A stretch of DNA of 64,000 nt from Mangrovibacterium lignilyticum (lineage in GTDB: Bacteria > Bacteroidota > Bacteroidia > Bacteroidales > Prolixibacteraceae). The position numbers and the translations under genes are program-made. The notes under the pieces are model-generated. The model worked only from the letters and a program-made list of their open reading frames with translations, was not told the origin of the DNA and searched no databases. The first letter of the stretch is position 1, and each line of letters opens with the position of its first letter. The DNA is taken from positions 1 through 64,000 of the forward strand of contig NZ_WKLH01000003.1 in assembly GCF_010882175.1 (NCBI RefSeq), in the 5' to 3' direction. Positions 24,649-33,624 of the stretch are shown here, piece by piece.

Positions 24649-26790
24649 CTACTTCGGGTTTTTAACCAACTTAAAATCAAGTTGTTTTTTCTCCAAATTT
24701 GCCCGCATAATTTCGACCCAAACAGATTCGCCCAGCTGATAAGTCTTCTTACTGTGGTTACCAACCAAACAGTAATTCTTTTCATCGAAGGTGTAAAAAT
24801 CGTCATCCAGCTCACGCATCGGAACCATTCCTTCACATTTATTTTCGAGCTCAACATACAAGCCCCAGTCGGTAATCCCGGAAATTACGCCAGGAAAGGT
24901 TTGTCCGATTTTATCTTTCATAAACTCCACTTGCTTGTACTTGATCGAACTCCGCTCGGCACTGGCTGCCCGGTTTTCCATCTCCGACGAATGCTTACAA
25001 TAGTCTTCAAACTTGGTCGCGTTAGCTGACCGGCCACCGTCAAGATAGCGCTCCAGAAGGCGATGCACCATCACATCGGGATAGCGGCGGATTGGTGAGG
25101 TAAAATGGCTGTAGTACTCAAACCCCAGCCCGTAATGCCCAATATTCCGGGTGGAGTAAGCGGCTTTTGCCATCGAGCGAATAGCGAGCGTCTCGACAAC
25201 ATTCTGCTCACTTTTACCCTTTACCTGGGCCATCAGAGCATTCATTGAGTTGGATATCGTTTTGGACGAGGTCGTCTGAATGCCGTAGCCAAATTTCTTA
25301 ATAAAGTGGTTAAAGTTATCCAGCTTTTCGGGATCAGGTTTATCGTGAATCCGGTATACAAAGGTCTTAGCGGCTTTCACTTTACCGATATGTTCGGCCA
25401 CTTTTTTATTGGCCAGCAACATAAACTCTTCAATCAACTTATTACTTTCTTTCGATTCTTTGAAAAACACCGAGAGCGGCTTCCCTTTCTCATCAATTTC
25501 AAACTTAACTTCGATCCGGTCAAAGGCCAACGATCCTTCTTTAAAGCGCTTTTGACGCAACTTAACCGCCAGATCCTGCAAGGTCAAAACCTCTTCTTTT
25601 AAATCACCCTCGCCGGTTTCAATAATTGCCTGAGCTTCTTCATAAGTAAACCGTCTGTTCGAATGAATAACCGTGCGCCCAAACCATTCTTTCAGCACTT
25701 CTCCTTCCCCATTCACTTTAAACACGGCAGAGAAACACAGTTTGTCCTCATTGGGGCGCAACGAACACACTCCGTTCGAAAGCTTTTCAGGCAACATCGG
25801 CACTACCCGGTCGACCAGGTAAACGGAGGTCGCGCGGGAATAGGCTTCATCGTCCAAAATGGTATTCGGACGTACATAATGGCTCACATCAGCAATGTGT
25901 ACCCCAACTTCCCAAAGATCGTCTTTGAGTTTCCGCACCGAAAGCGCATCATCAAAATCTTTCGCATCTTCCGGGTCAATGGTAAAAGTTGTCACATCGC
26001 GCATATCGCGCCGTTTTTCTATCTCCTCTTCCGGGATCTCCAGGGAAATTTTTTCTGCAGCTTTCAACACATTCTCAGGGAAACGAATTGGTAAGTCAAA
26101 TTCGGCGAGAATGGCATGCATTTCTGTTTCATTTTCACCGGCATTTCCGAGCACCTCAATAACTTCACCAAACGGATTTTTAGCTCTTGTCGGCCACTCC
26201 GTTATTCGAGCGACGGCTTTTTGCCCGCCAACAGCACCTTTCAGTTTATCATTCGGAATAAACAGGTCGAAACCAACTTTTCCAACAGGTATGAGAAAAG
26301 CGAAATTTCGGGAACGCTCAATAGTCCCAACGAAAGTCGTTTTTGCCCGTTCTATAATCTCAATTACTTCGCCCTCCAATTGATGTTTCTTCCTTCGGGC
26401 GTACATGGTAACACGTACTTTATCGCCCTCCATGGCATGATTTAGGTTACGTTGTGAAACCATCACCGGTTGATCAATCTCTTCCGAGATAATGAGGCCG
26501 AATCCTTGAGGTTGCAACTCAACTTTTCCGCAAATCTGTCCACCTCCCGACTTCACTTTATATTTTCCGCGAAAAACCTGTTCAATGGTATTATCTTCCG
26601 AAAGCTCATCCAAAACAACACTAACCAAGCGTCTAACCTCAGGGTCTCTCACCCCTAACTCTGCCGCAAGCTGCTTGTAATTAAATGATTTTTGAGGATT
26701 ATCGTAGAATACCGTTAATATCGCGTTTTTAAGATTTTTTTTATTGAAAGTTGAAGATTTTGACCGATTCTTCGTTTTCTTTTTCTTCAT
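24649..26790 (-). CDS. rnr: Ribonuclease R
   Basis: A 3'-5' exoribonuclease of 713 residues that degrades structured RNA. In order: an N-terminal winged helix (FNYKQLAAELGVRDPEVRRLV), cold-shock OB folds (residues about 65-220), the RNB catalytic core with TIDPEDAKDFDDALSV whose Asp residues bind magnesium, HYVRPNTILDDEAYSRATSVY, a C-terminal core block with HYGLGFEYYSHFTSPIRRYPD, and an S1 domain (PGVISGITDWGLYVELEN). It ends with LDFKLVKNPK. Complete and typical of Bacteroidota RNase R. Confidence 0.97.
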   Translation of the reverse strand: MKKKKTKNRSKSSTFNKKNLKNAILTVFYDNPQKSFNYKQLAAELGVRDPEVRRLVSVVLDELSEDNTIEQVFRGKYKVKSGGGQICGKVELQPQGFGLIISEEIDQPVMVSQRNLNHAMEGDKVRVTMYARRKKHQLEGEVIEIIERAKTTFVGTIERSRNFAFLIPVGKVGFDLFIPNDKLKGAVGGQKAVARITEWPTRAKNPFGEVIEVLGNAGENETEMHAILAEFDLPIRFPENVLKAAEKISLEIPEEEIEKRRDMRDVTTFTIDPEDAKDFDDALSVRKLKDDLWEVGVHIADVSHYVRPNTILDDEAYSRATSVYLVDRVVPMLPEKLSNGVCSLRPNEDKLCFSAVFKVNGEGEVLKEWFGRTVIHSNRRFTYEEAQAIIETGEGDLKEEVLTLQDLAVKLRQKRFKEGSLAFDRIEVKFEIDEKGKPLSVFFKESKESNKLIEEFMLLANKKVAEHIGKVKAAKTFVYRIHDKPDPEKLDNFNHFIKKFGYGIQTTSSKTISNSMNALMAQVKGKSEQNVVETLAIRSMAKAAYSTRNIGHYGLGFEYYSHFTSPIRRYPDVMVHRLLERYLDGGRSANATKFEDYCKHSSEMENRAASAERSSIKYKQVEFMKDKIGQTFPGVISGITDWGLYVELENKCEGMVPMRELDDDFYTFDEKNYCLVGNHSKKTYQLGESVWVEIMRANLEKKQLDFKLVKNPK

Positions 26791-26844
26791 GGTGAGAACT
26801 TAAATATTTGCGAATGAAGTTAAAACTATTTATAAGGATATAAA

Positions 26845-26872
26845 AAAAGCGGATCGCAAATATTTGCGATCC
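26845..26872 (-). terminator. Intrinsic terminator of the GH32-like gene
   Basis: A perfect 22-bp palindrome at 26851-26872 (arm GGATCGCAAAT) is followed on the minus strand by GCTTTTTTTATA. It lies about 70 bp after the stop at 26942. Confidence 0.85.
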
Positions 26873-26941
26873 ACTCAAAAATTCTTCAATATGTAACAGC
26901 TTGTTCCCTGATCTTTATCAAGTGATTAAACAAACAGTCAA

Positions 26942-28393
26942 TTATTTCTTAGGATAAACAGCTTGAATCGGGAATATATCCAGCTTATCGACATACAATT
27001 CCCCTCCGGTGTTGTACAAAATGTAATCGCTGGCATCCGGACCGGGTAAAAACTCTCCTGATATAACGGCTTTACCGTCATTCCCGAAGACCTCTATCGA
27101 AGAACGGTCAACCAGAACATCCAATTTTATTTTACCGTCTTCCGGGTCCAGGGGAGCAGATTTCCCCAAGCAAGACAACAAGTTGCGAGTAGCATCGTAA
27201 CGAATTTCTGTGCCATCACTCCCTTTGCCCGACCGAATGACAAAACCGAAGCTGCTGACCGTTTTTAACTCGAAAGTACCAACCAAATGAAAACAATCCC
27301 CTTTAATGCGCTTAATTGGGTTTTTATCCAATCCGGGAATAATATTCTTTTTGCTCAAGGAGATTGGTTTATCCTGCAAGCGGTGAATCTCTTTTACCGG
27401 TTCCTTTACCAGACGCATACCCTCGGTGTATTTGCGAATTCCCAACTCTGCCGGGAAAGACAGTTTTCCGGCAAAAGGCATCCCTTCTATTTCTTTATTC
27501 GAGATTGAAGCGATCTGGATAATCCGCGTTTCTCCGTCCTCTCCGGGAACCTGCCAGGTAGCCGGTTCGGCATATGTTCCATATTCAGTTTTCATCAAAC
27601 TGGTTAAAGCGGTAAAACTTTTCCCGTCGAAATCGCCAATAACATACGCACCGACGGAATCAGTCAATACCCATTGCATTTCGTCAGGCCGGTTGTTTAC
27701 CGGCAACTCAAACAAATCGGGCCGTCCTTTTGGGCCTACAATGTGACTCTGGTAATCCCAATCGATCAAATTATCCGAAGTGTAAAAGGAGAATCCTTCT
27801 CCGATATCCGAGTCCTCCGGATTACGCGCCAAAACCATCACATAGCTTTCTGTCGGCTCATACCAAAATACTTTTGGACTGCGGGCATTCTCTATTTTAT
27901 TGTATGGAATTAATGGGTTTTTCGCATATTTTGTCCATTTTGTTCCACCATCTGTGCTATAGGCCATTCGAACACCACATTCGAAACTGGAGTAGAACAA
28001 CACCAAGGTTTCTGTGTCTCCATCCTTCTCGCCCAGTACATTCTGCTGATCAACCAAAGCGCTACCGCATCGAATCGTACAACGGTACAGGTCGCGCGTA
28101 TTCTCATCGGGTTCCAAGGCTAAAGGCTTGACTTCCCAGTGCAACAGATCGCTGCTGACAGCATGTCCCAGATTCAAATAAACCGGCGTATTTCCAACCG
28201 GACTGTACTCGTAAAACAGGTGATATAAACTATCAGCATAAACAGTTGCTGACGGGCTTCCAACGAAATTTTCCGGAGCTGTAAAGTGAAACTGAGGCCG
28301 ATACACTTGTGTGAAATCCGGCGCAGCCTCCTGACCAAATGAAAAAACAGTTACTAAACTTAAGAGGAAAATAGAACAAAGGGATTTTATCAT
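26942..28393 (-). CDS. GH32-fold secreted protein lacking the catalytic acids (probable pseudoenzyme)
   Basis: A 483-residue exported protein (signal ends FSFGQ) with the five-bladed propeller and C-terminal beta-sandwich of glycoside hydrolase family 32 (levanase/inulinase). Aligned landmarks are QFHFTAPENFVGSPSATVYADSLYHLFYEYSP, LGHAVSSDLLHW, CGSALVD, ARSPKVFWY, GRPDLFEL and, late, DVLVDRSSIEVFGNDG. However, the nucleophile block WMNDPNG is FVGSPSA (residues 43-49), the RDP motif is RSP (171-173), and the acid/base ECP is GRP (223-225). All three carboxylates are gone while the fold motifs are kept. It may bind fructans or another sugar without cleaving it. No SusC/SusD or fructokinase lies nearby. 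Confidence 0.82.
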   Translation of the reverse strand: MIKSLCSIFLLSLVTVFSFGQEAAPDFTQVYRPQFHFTAPENFVGSPSATVYADSLYHLFYEYSPVGNTPVYLNLGHAVSSDLLHWEVKPLALEPDENTRDLYRCTIRCGSALVDQQNVLGEKDGDTETLVLFYSSFECGVRMAYSTDGGTKWTKYAKNPLIPYNKIENARSPKVFWYEPTESYVMVLARNPEDSDIGEGFSFYTSDNLIDWDYQSHIVGPKGRPDLFELPVNNRPDEMQWVLTDSVGAYVIGDFDGKSFTALTSLMKTEYGTYAEPATWQVPGEDGETRIIQIASISNKEIEGMPFAGKLSFPAELGIRKYTEGMRLVKEPVKEIHRLQDKPISLSKKNIIPGLDKNPIKRIKGDCFHLVGTFELKTVSSFGFVIRSGKGSDGTEIRYDATRNLLSCLGKSAPLDPEDGKIKLDVLVDRSSIEVFGNDGKAVISGEFLPGPDASDYILYNTGGELYVDKLDIFPIQAVYPKK

Positions 28394-28477
28394 GGTTGAT
28401 TTTTCTGTTTGCTAAGCAAAATAAGTAAAAATCGCTATATAAATTATAAATTGGTCAACGCAATTCAACAGAAACAG

Positions 28478-30946
28478 ATGAAGTTATTACTCTCGTGCAT
28501 ATTCGGGCTCATTCTTTCTGTCTCGGTAAACGGGCAGAAGAAAAGTCGATCGCCAAAGATTCATATCCATACGCCGGTATGCTATGCTTCCGATGAAGTG
28601 CACAAGGTCTTTGTTCCTGCTCCAGCCAAGAGTAAGCTTAAATCGGCTCAATTAACGAACGCGACAATTAACGTCACCTATGTCGGTTTTTCAACCGAAG
28701 CGAAAGACGCTTTTGCTTATGCAGTCAGCATTTGGGAAGGTCTGATTGCGTCACCTGTTACCATTAACATGCTGGCCCGCTGGACACCATTGGAAACAAG
28801 TGTTTTGGGAAGTTGTTCTCCCACTGACTACCTGGAGAATTTTGATGGCGCTCCTTTTCAGGACTACTATTACCCCATTCCTTTGGCCGAAAAATTAGCC
28901 GGCAAAGAACTCAATCTCTCCACCGAATTTGACATCACCGCCCAATTTAACAGCATTAATGACAACTGGTATTTTGGAACTGACGGAAATACGCCGACTG
29001 ACAAATATGATTTCGTATCGGTTGTCCTTCACGAAATCACCCACGGACTGGGATTTACGGGCCTCTGCTACGAAACCACAGCAGGTTTGGGAGCCTATGG
29101 CTGGATAAGCGATCACCCGGGAATTTTTGATGATTACATGGTCAACCTGCAAGGGGCAAAATTGGTTGACCAAACGTTATTCCCCAATTATTCAGCCGAA
29201 CTTTTGGATGAATTTGAATCCGGATACATCGAGTTTCACAGCGAATGGGCAAAATCACAGCTTAACGATACCTATCCCAAACTCTACGCTCCGGTGACCT
29301 ACGACGAAGGTTCGAGCCTCTATCATTTAAACGAAAACACCTATTTTCCCGGCAATGAAAACTCGTTGATGACGCCGAACATCGGCCGTGGAGAAGCGAT
29401 CCACGATCCGGGGAAAGCAACCTTGGCTATGTTTAGCGAGATGGGCTGGGTTTATACCAGTATTCAGCATAACGAACTGGCCGACACCGAAGATACTGCC
29501 AGTCCGCTGCAAGTCGACGCACGGGTAGTGAGCGATAAGGGCCTCGACAGCACCAGTGTGAAACTAATCTACACAGACGCCGATTTTTCAGTTGCTGACA
29601 CGGTCTCCATGAATTGGGAAGAATCAACCGATTTCTTTTCGGCACAAATTCCTGTTTCCGGGGAAGCAGAAATTAAGTACTACATCGCCGCAAATGACGA
29701 GGACGGAAGAACTTACCGTCTCCCCGCATTGGCTCCTCTTGCGTATTTCAATGTGCTGATTGGCGTTGACCAAACCCCGCCAGGCTTATCACACGAACCG
29801 GTTAAGATTTTAATGGAAAATGACCCGCTTCTGACCATCCATGCACTAGCTACAGATAATATCGGGCTAGCCGGAGTTCAAATCGAGTATGCTGCAAACA
29901 ACCAGCCCTTCCAATCGTCTCCACTGACCGAATCGAACGGAGAATATTCAACGGCAATCAGCTTTGAAGGGCTGACCGACGGCGATTCGATCCGTTACCG
30001 ACTGATTGCAACCGATTCATCATCGCAGTCCCTGACCGACACGCTGCCGGCCAAAGGCTATTTCGTTGTGTCGGTTGAAGGGTTTTACGATCCGGTTTCA
30101 ACATACGCCAATAATTTCAACACGTCGGACCGCGATTTTATAAGCACCGACTTTTATACCGCCACCCCCGAAGGATTTGATAATGGCAACCTCAACAGTT
30201 CCCATCCCTACTCCAGCCCCGGGCAGAATGATGCTTCCTACGATTTTACGACCATCCTGAAACACCCGATTGTACTGGAAGAAAACGGTGAAATGTCGTT
30301 CAACGAAGTCGTTTTGGTTGAACCGGGTGAAACAGGTTCTGTTTACGGTGATGAAGGTTTCTATGACTACGTAATTGCAGAAGCCTCGCTCGACGGCGCA
30401 ACCAACTGGCTGCCGCTCCTTGATGGTTATGATTCCAGCGCGAACACCTCGTGGCTAACGCGATATAATTCTGCCATTGAGGGCGACAACTCGACCGCAA
30501 CCGGCGACAAAGCGTTGTACATTTCCAGAACGATTTCGTTAACACAGAATGGCAATTTCAGCGCCGGACAAACAGTTTATATTCGCTTCCGCCTGTTCTC
30601 CGACCCCTTCGCAAACGGCTGGGGATGGGCCATCGACGACCTGCTGATCCAGGATCCCGGAACCGCTGTGGCGACGATCAAAATCTCCCCCGGCGAAGTC
30701 ATTTTCTTCCCCAACCCCGTGAAAAACCAACTCACGATCCAGGGAAACCTGCAACAAGTGCCCGGCACCATCCTGTTGAGCCTCTTCAGCAATACGGGGC
30801 AAAAGCTCATTCAGCGCCAAATAGACGGCAGCACAAGAAGTTTCAACGCCGAAATCGACCTCTCCTCCTTCCGGTCCGGCATTTACCTGGTGAACCTTCA
30901 ATTTGAAAGCGGCCAGCTAATTTCCCGAAAAATCATCCACGATTAG
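28478..30946 (+). CDS. Secreted zinc metalloprotease-like protein with T9SS sorting domain
   Basis: A protein of 822 residues exported through Sec (signal MKLLLSCIFGLILSVSVNGQ) and the type IX system. The first 330 residues form a protease domain with the zinc motif VVLHEITHGLGF and a later LMTPNIGRGEAIHDPGKATLAMFSEMGW. The third metzincin ligand is not where HExxHxxGxxH/D would put it. Ig-like repeats follow (DTASPLQVDARVVSD, DQTPPGLSHEPVKILMENDP), then a jelly-roll-like segment. The C-terminal about 80 residues are a type A sorting domain: FFPNPVKNQLTI, LLSLFSNTGQKLI, FRSGIYLVNLQ, KIIHD. An upstream frame to 28409 is not used because the signal begins at 28478. Divergent from the GH32-like gene. 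Confidence 0.85.
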   Translation: MKLLLSCIFGLILSVSVNGQKKSRSPKIHIHTPVCYASDEVHKVFVPAPAKSKLKSAQLTNATINVTYVGFSTEAKDAFAYAVSIWEGLIASPVTINMLARWTPLETSVLGSCSPTDYLENFDGAPFQDYYYPIPLAEKLAGKELNLSTEFDITAQFNSINDNWYFGTDGNTPTDKYDFVSVVLHEITHGLGFTGLCYETTAGLGAYGWISDHPGIFDDYMVNLQGAKLVDQTLFPNYSAELLDEFESGYIEFHSEWAKSQLNDTYPKLYAPVTYDEGSSLYHLNENTYFPGNENSLMTPNIGRGEAIHDPGKATLAMFSEMGWVYTSIQHNELADTEDTASPLQVDARVVSDKGLDSTSVKLIYTDADFSVADTVSMNWEESTDFFSAQIPVSGEAEIKYYIAANDEDGRTYRLPALAPLAYFNVLIGVDQTPPGLSHEPVKILMENDPLLTIHALATDNIGLAGVQIEYAANNQPFQSSPLTESNGEYSTAISFEGLTDGDSIRYRLIATDSSSQSLTDTLPAKGYFVVSVEGFYDPVSTYANNFNTSDRDFISTDFYTATPEGFDNGNLNSSHPYSSPGQNDASYDFTTILKHPIVLEENGEMSFNEVVLVEPGETGSVYGDEGFYDYVIAEASLDGATNWLPLLDGYDSSANTSWLTRYNSAIEGDNSTATGDKALYISRTISLTQNGNFSAGQTVYIRFRLFSDPFANGWGWAIDDLLIQDPGTAVATIKISPGEVIFFPNPVKNQLTIQGNLQQVPGTILLSLFSNTGQKLIQRQIDGSTRSFNAEIDLSSFRSGIYLVNLQFESGQLISRKIIHD

Positions 30947-30974
30947 TCCCTGACAATCATTTTATCTCGTTTCT

Positions 30975-31380
30975 TTTTCGGCCTGTAGAGATTTGACGGA
31001 ATGGTCGAAAAACACGACTGAAACACTGCTAGAGACGACCGAAACATTGAAAAAGATGCTAAAGACATTGAAAAAGACGACAGCCGGCTCGAAAGACAGG
31101 ATGAGAATACAGGAAAAGTTGCCGGCAACATGGCTAAATGCGACGAACTTCTTACCAGCAACGACGGCCGCAGCAAAAAAGCCGCTGGTAAGCCTGCCAA
31201 AGACGACAGGAGATTTACCGGAGAAGACAGGGACAGGGCGAAGCCCGACGAAATACCAACCAGAAACCACGAAGGAGCCAAAAGCTGCAAAGCTCGACCC
31301 AAAAGGTAGTATCGCCGGTACCCCCGGGCCTTTTCCGGACTCCGTAGATTTGAGGAAATAGTTGAAAAAACGCTCCTTTG
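30975..31380. repeat. Intergenic 21-nt-period degenerate repeat array 2
   Basis: A purine-rich block between the protease gene and the aromatic operon. GAAAC/GAGAC/AAGAC motifs recur at alternating 12 and 9 nt (31020, 31032, 31041, 31053, 31062, 31074), a 21-nt period. In one plus frame it spells heptads RNIEKDA, KDIEKDD, SRLERQD, ENTGKVA, GNMAKCD and so on to about 31305, after an early in-frame TGA at 31019. It is bounded by direct copies of a flank, GTAGAGATTTGACGGAATGG (30985) and GTAGATTTGAGGAAATAG (31344), also present in array 1. CCTGCCAAAGACGAC (31193) has a near copy in array 1. No convincing gene. Confidence 0.65.
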
Positions 31381-31412
31381 TTTAAAAATTAGAAACAAAA
31401 ACGCTCATAAAT

Positions 31413-31441
31413 TTTGATTTTAAAATAAATCTCTATCTTTG
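31413..31441 (+). promoter_or_regulatory. Promoter of the aromatic amino-acid operon
   Basis: TTTG at 31413-31416, 17 nt, then TATCTTTG at 31434-31441, a full TAnnTTTG match. The start site would be about 31448, 16 nt before the leader peptide. Confidence 0.65.
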
Positions 31442-31463
31442 TCAGCAAATTAGACACAAACAG

Positions 31464-31532
31464 ATGCTTTTAGCTAATACATTTTATTACTGGTTTTATT
31501 ATTTCACTTCAAACAACGGGGTCGAACAGTAA
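31464..31532 (+). CDS. Aromatic leader peptide controlling tyrA-aroF/aroQ
   Basis: A 22-codon ORF (31464-31532) with a run FYYWFYYF: three Phe, four Tyr and one Trp codons in eight. It is followed after about 40 nt by a perfect intrinsic terminator and then tyrA. This is the layout of translation-coupled transcription attenuation: when charged Phe/Tyr/Trp tRNAs are scarce the ribosome stalls in the run and the terminator should be prevented. A strong antiterminator pairing was not evident to me; CGGGG near 31517 could pair with TCCCG of the terminator. Confidence 0.85.
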   Translation: MLLANTFYYWFYYFTSNNGVEQ

Positions 31533-31570
31533 TTGTATTGTCATAAAGCAGAGAATAAAAATACTAGAAG

Positions 31571-31599
31571 GTCCCGAGTTAACTCGGGACTTTTTTTTT
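31571..31599 (+). terminator. Attenuator terminator ahead of tyrA
   Basis: GTCCCGAGTTAACTCGGGAC, a perfect 20-nt palindrome (31571-31590), followed by nine T. It ends 14 bp before the tyrA ATG. Confidence 0.92.
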
Positions 31600-31612
31600 G
31601 AAATAAACTATC

Positions 31613-32506
31613 ATGAATGTAAGCATTGTAGGACTTGGATTAATCGGAGGATCGGTTGCCCGCGACTTGCGGAAGACGCATTTCGCGACGCACCTTATTG
31701 GCGTTGATGCCAACGAAGCACATGCCAAAGAGGCCTTGCAAATACAGCTGGTCGATGAGATTCTTCCCTTGACTGAAGCAACCTCAAAAGCCGATCTGGT
31801 TATTATCGCCATTCCGGTTAACAGAATTCGCGAGATTCTACCTCAAGTGCTGGACCAAATTCAGCCCGGAACAACAGTCACCGATTTAGGATCGACCAAA
31901 CAGCGCATTGTCGATGTGGTTGAAAATCATCCGAAACGCCGGAACTACATCGCAGCACACCCAATGTCGGGAACTGAAAACTCAGGTCCTTCAGCTGCGC
32001 TCGAAGGTCTGTTCGAAGGTAAAATCGCTATTATCTGCGACCAGGAAAAAAGCGGTCCTCAGCACCTGGCACTGGTCGAAAAAATGTTTCAAACCCTGGG
32101 TATGAACATTGCCTACATGTCGGCCGACGAACAAGACCACAGTACCGCTTACATTTCACACCTTCCCCACGTTGTCGCTTACGCGTTGGCCAATGCGGCC
32201 ATGGCCAAAGAAAACCGCCACATCATTTTCGATCTGGCAAGTGGAGGTTTCAACTCAACTGTCCGCCTGGCAAAGAGTACTCCGTCCATGTGGGGACCAA
32301 TTTTTCAGGATAATAAAAAGTATATCATTGAGTCGCTCGATACGTATATAAAGCATCTGAAAGAATTTAAGGAGAGCATTCAAAAGGACGAGAAACAGAT
32401 GTACCAACTGATGGAAAACGCCACCAAAATCCGGGAGGTACTGGGTGGAGCCAATCCATCACTAATTAAGAACGAAGAAAAAATTATTAAACTTTATACC
32501 AAGTAA
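31613..32506 (+). CDS. tyrA: Prephenate dehydrogenase
   Basis: Converts prephenate to 4-hydroxyphenylpyruvate for tyrosine. The 297-residue protein begins with a Rossmann motif, VGLGLIGGSVARDL. The catalytic region has DLGSTKQRI and AAHPMSGTENSGP, then DHSTAYISHLPH with the active His. The C-terminal helical dimerisation domain is lysine-rich. There is no fused chorismate mutase, which is instead on the next protein. It is the first structural gene after the FYYWFYYF attenuator and separated by one base from the next gene, so both are co-expressed and controlled by aromatic amino-acid supply. Confidence 0.96.
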   Translation: MNVSIVGLGLIGGSVARDLRKTHFATHLIGVDANEAHAKEALQIQLVDEILPLTEATSKADLVIIAIPVNRIREILPQVLDQIQPGTTVTDLGSTKQRIVDVVENHPKRRNYIAAHPMSGTENSGPSAALEGLFEGKIAIICDQEKSGPQHLALVEKMFQTLGMNIAYMSADEQDHSTAYISHLPHVVAYALANAAMAKENRHIIFDLASGGFNSTVRLAKSTPSMWGPIFQDNKKYIIESLDTYIKHLKEFKESIQKDEKQMYQLMENATKIREVLGGANPSLIKNEEKIIKLYTK

Positions 32507-32507
32507 G

Positions 32508-33599
32508 ATGGGAGTAGAAATTGACATTAAACCAATTAAAGAGTGGTTACCTAAGCTGAACAACCCTCTATTGATTGCAGGCCCTTGCAGCCTCGAAACT
32601 GAAGAACAAGCCATGGACACAGCTCGTCAGCTGGCCAAAGATCCACGTGTATTTGTTTACCGTGGTGGTGTATGGAAACCTCGTACTCGCCCGGGAAGCT
32701 TTGAAGGAATTGGCTCCATCGGTTTGGAATGGTTAAAACAGGTAAAACAGGAAACCGGCTTGCTGGTTGGTACCGAAGTGGCCAACGCGCAACACACCGA
32801 AGAAGCATTGAAAGCGGGATTGGACGTGCTTTGGATTGGTGCCCGTTCTACAGCCAGTCCGTTTGTTGTACAGGAAATTGCTGACGTGTTGAAAGGTACT
32901 GATGCCGTTGTGATGGTAAAGAATCCGGTAAACCCCGATACACAATTATGGATGGGTGCGATTGAGCGATTGTCGAAATCAGGTATCACCAAATTGGTTG
33001 GTATCCACCGCGGGTTCACACCTTTCCGCGAAACAAAATACCGCAACTACCCCAACTGGCAATCCTTCATCGAGCTGCGCCGCCTGATGCCGAACCTACC
33101 TGTTATTTGCGACCCGAGCCACATTGCCGGAAAACGTGAATACCTGCAGGAGGTTTCACAAAAAGCCTTCGACATGGGCATGGACGGGTTGATGATTGAA
33201 TCGCACCGCGATCCGTCGTGTGCGCTGAGTGACGCAGCACAACAACTCACACCAACCGATCTGTTCAAATTACTGGATAAGTTGGTAATCCGTAACGAGA
33301 AAGTGGACAACAAACAGTTTGAAGATCAACTGGAGATGTTGCGGAACCGGATCGACTCGCTGGATACGGAACTGCTGGAAATCTTATCATCGCGCATGGA
33401 AGTTGTTCGCCAGATTGGCCAGTATAAGAGAGACAACAACGTAACCGCCTTGCAAATGAGCCGTTGGACTGAGTTGATGAACAAACGAATCGCTGCCGGT
33501 GAAAACATGAATTTAAACCGCACGTTTGTACAAATTCTTTTCCAACTAATTCACGAAGATTCGGTTCGGATGCAGACTGAAATTATGGATGCTGAATAA
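32508..33599 (+). CDS. Bifunctional DAHP synthase / chorismate mutase
   Basis: A fusion of 363 residues. Residues about 10-265 are a type I beta DAHP synthase (LIAGPCSLETEEQA, VYRGGVWKPRTRPGSFEGIG, GARSTASPFVVQEIA, VICDPSHIAGKREYL, DGLMIESHRDPSCALSDAAQ), making DAHP from erythrose-4-phosphate and PEP. Residues about 275-360 are an AroQ chorismate mutase helix bundle (LEMLRNRIDSLDTELLEILSSRMEVVRQIGQYKR). It therefore holds the first step of the shikimate pathway and the branch toward Phe/Tyr, feeding TyrA encoded just upstream. This fusion is typical of Bacteroidota and allows feedback of the first enzyme through the mutase site. Confidence 0.96.
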   Translation: MGVEIDIKPIKEWLPKLNNPLLIAGPCSLETEEQAMDTARQLAKDPRVFVYRGGVWKPRTRPGSFEGIGSIGLEWLKQVKQETGLLVGTEVANAQHTEEALKAGLDVLWIGARSTASPFVVQEIADVLKGTDAVVMVKNPVNPDTQLWMGAIERLSKSGITKLVGIHRGFTPFRETKYRNYPNWQSFIELRRLMPNLPVICDPSHIAGKREYLQEVSQKAFDMGMDGLMIESHRDPSCALSDAAQQLTPTDLFKLLDKLVIRNEKVDNKQFEDQLEMLRNRIDSLDTELLEILSSRMEVVRQIGQYKRDNNVTALQMSRWTELMNKRIAAGENMNLNRTFVQILFQLIHEDSVRMQTEIMDAE

Positions 33600-33624
33600 G
33601 CAAAATAAGAAATAAACAACAAGG

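Noticed and set aside
26845-26872. Operator for rnr
   Set aside because: The perfect palindrome is followed by a T-run on the minus strand after the GH32-like gene, so a terminator explains it.
30943-31398. Ser/Leu-rich ORF on the minus strand and a Thr/Lys-rich ORF on the plus strand
   Set aside because: Both are shadows of array 2, without signal, domain or ribosome site; the heptad frame itself carries an early stop.
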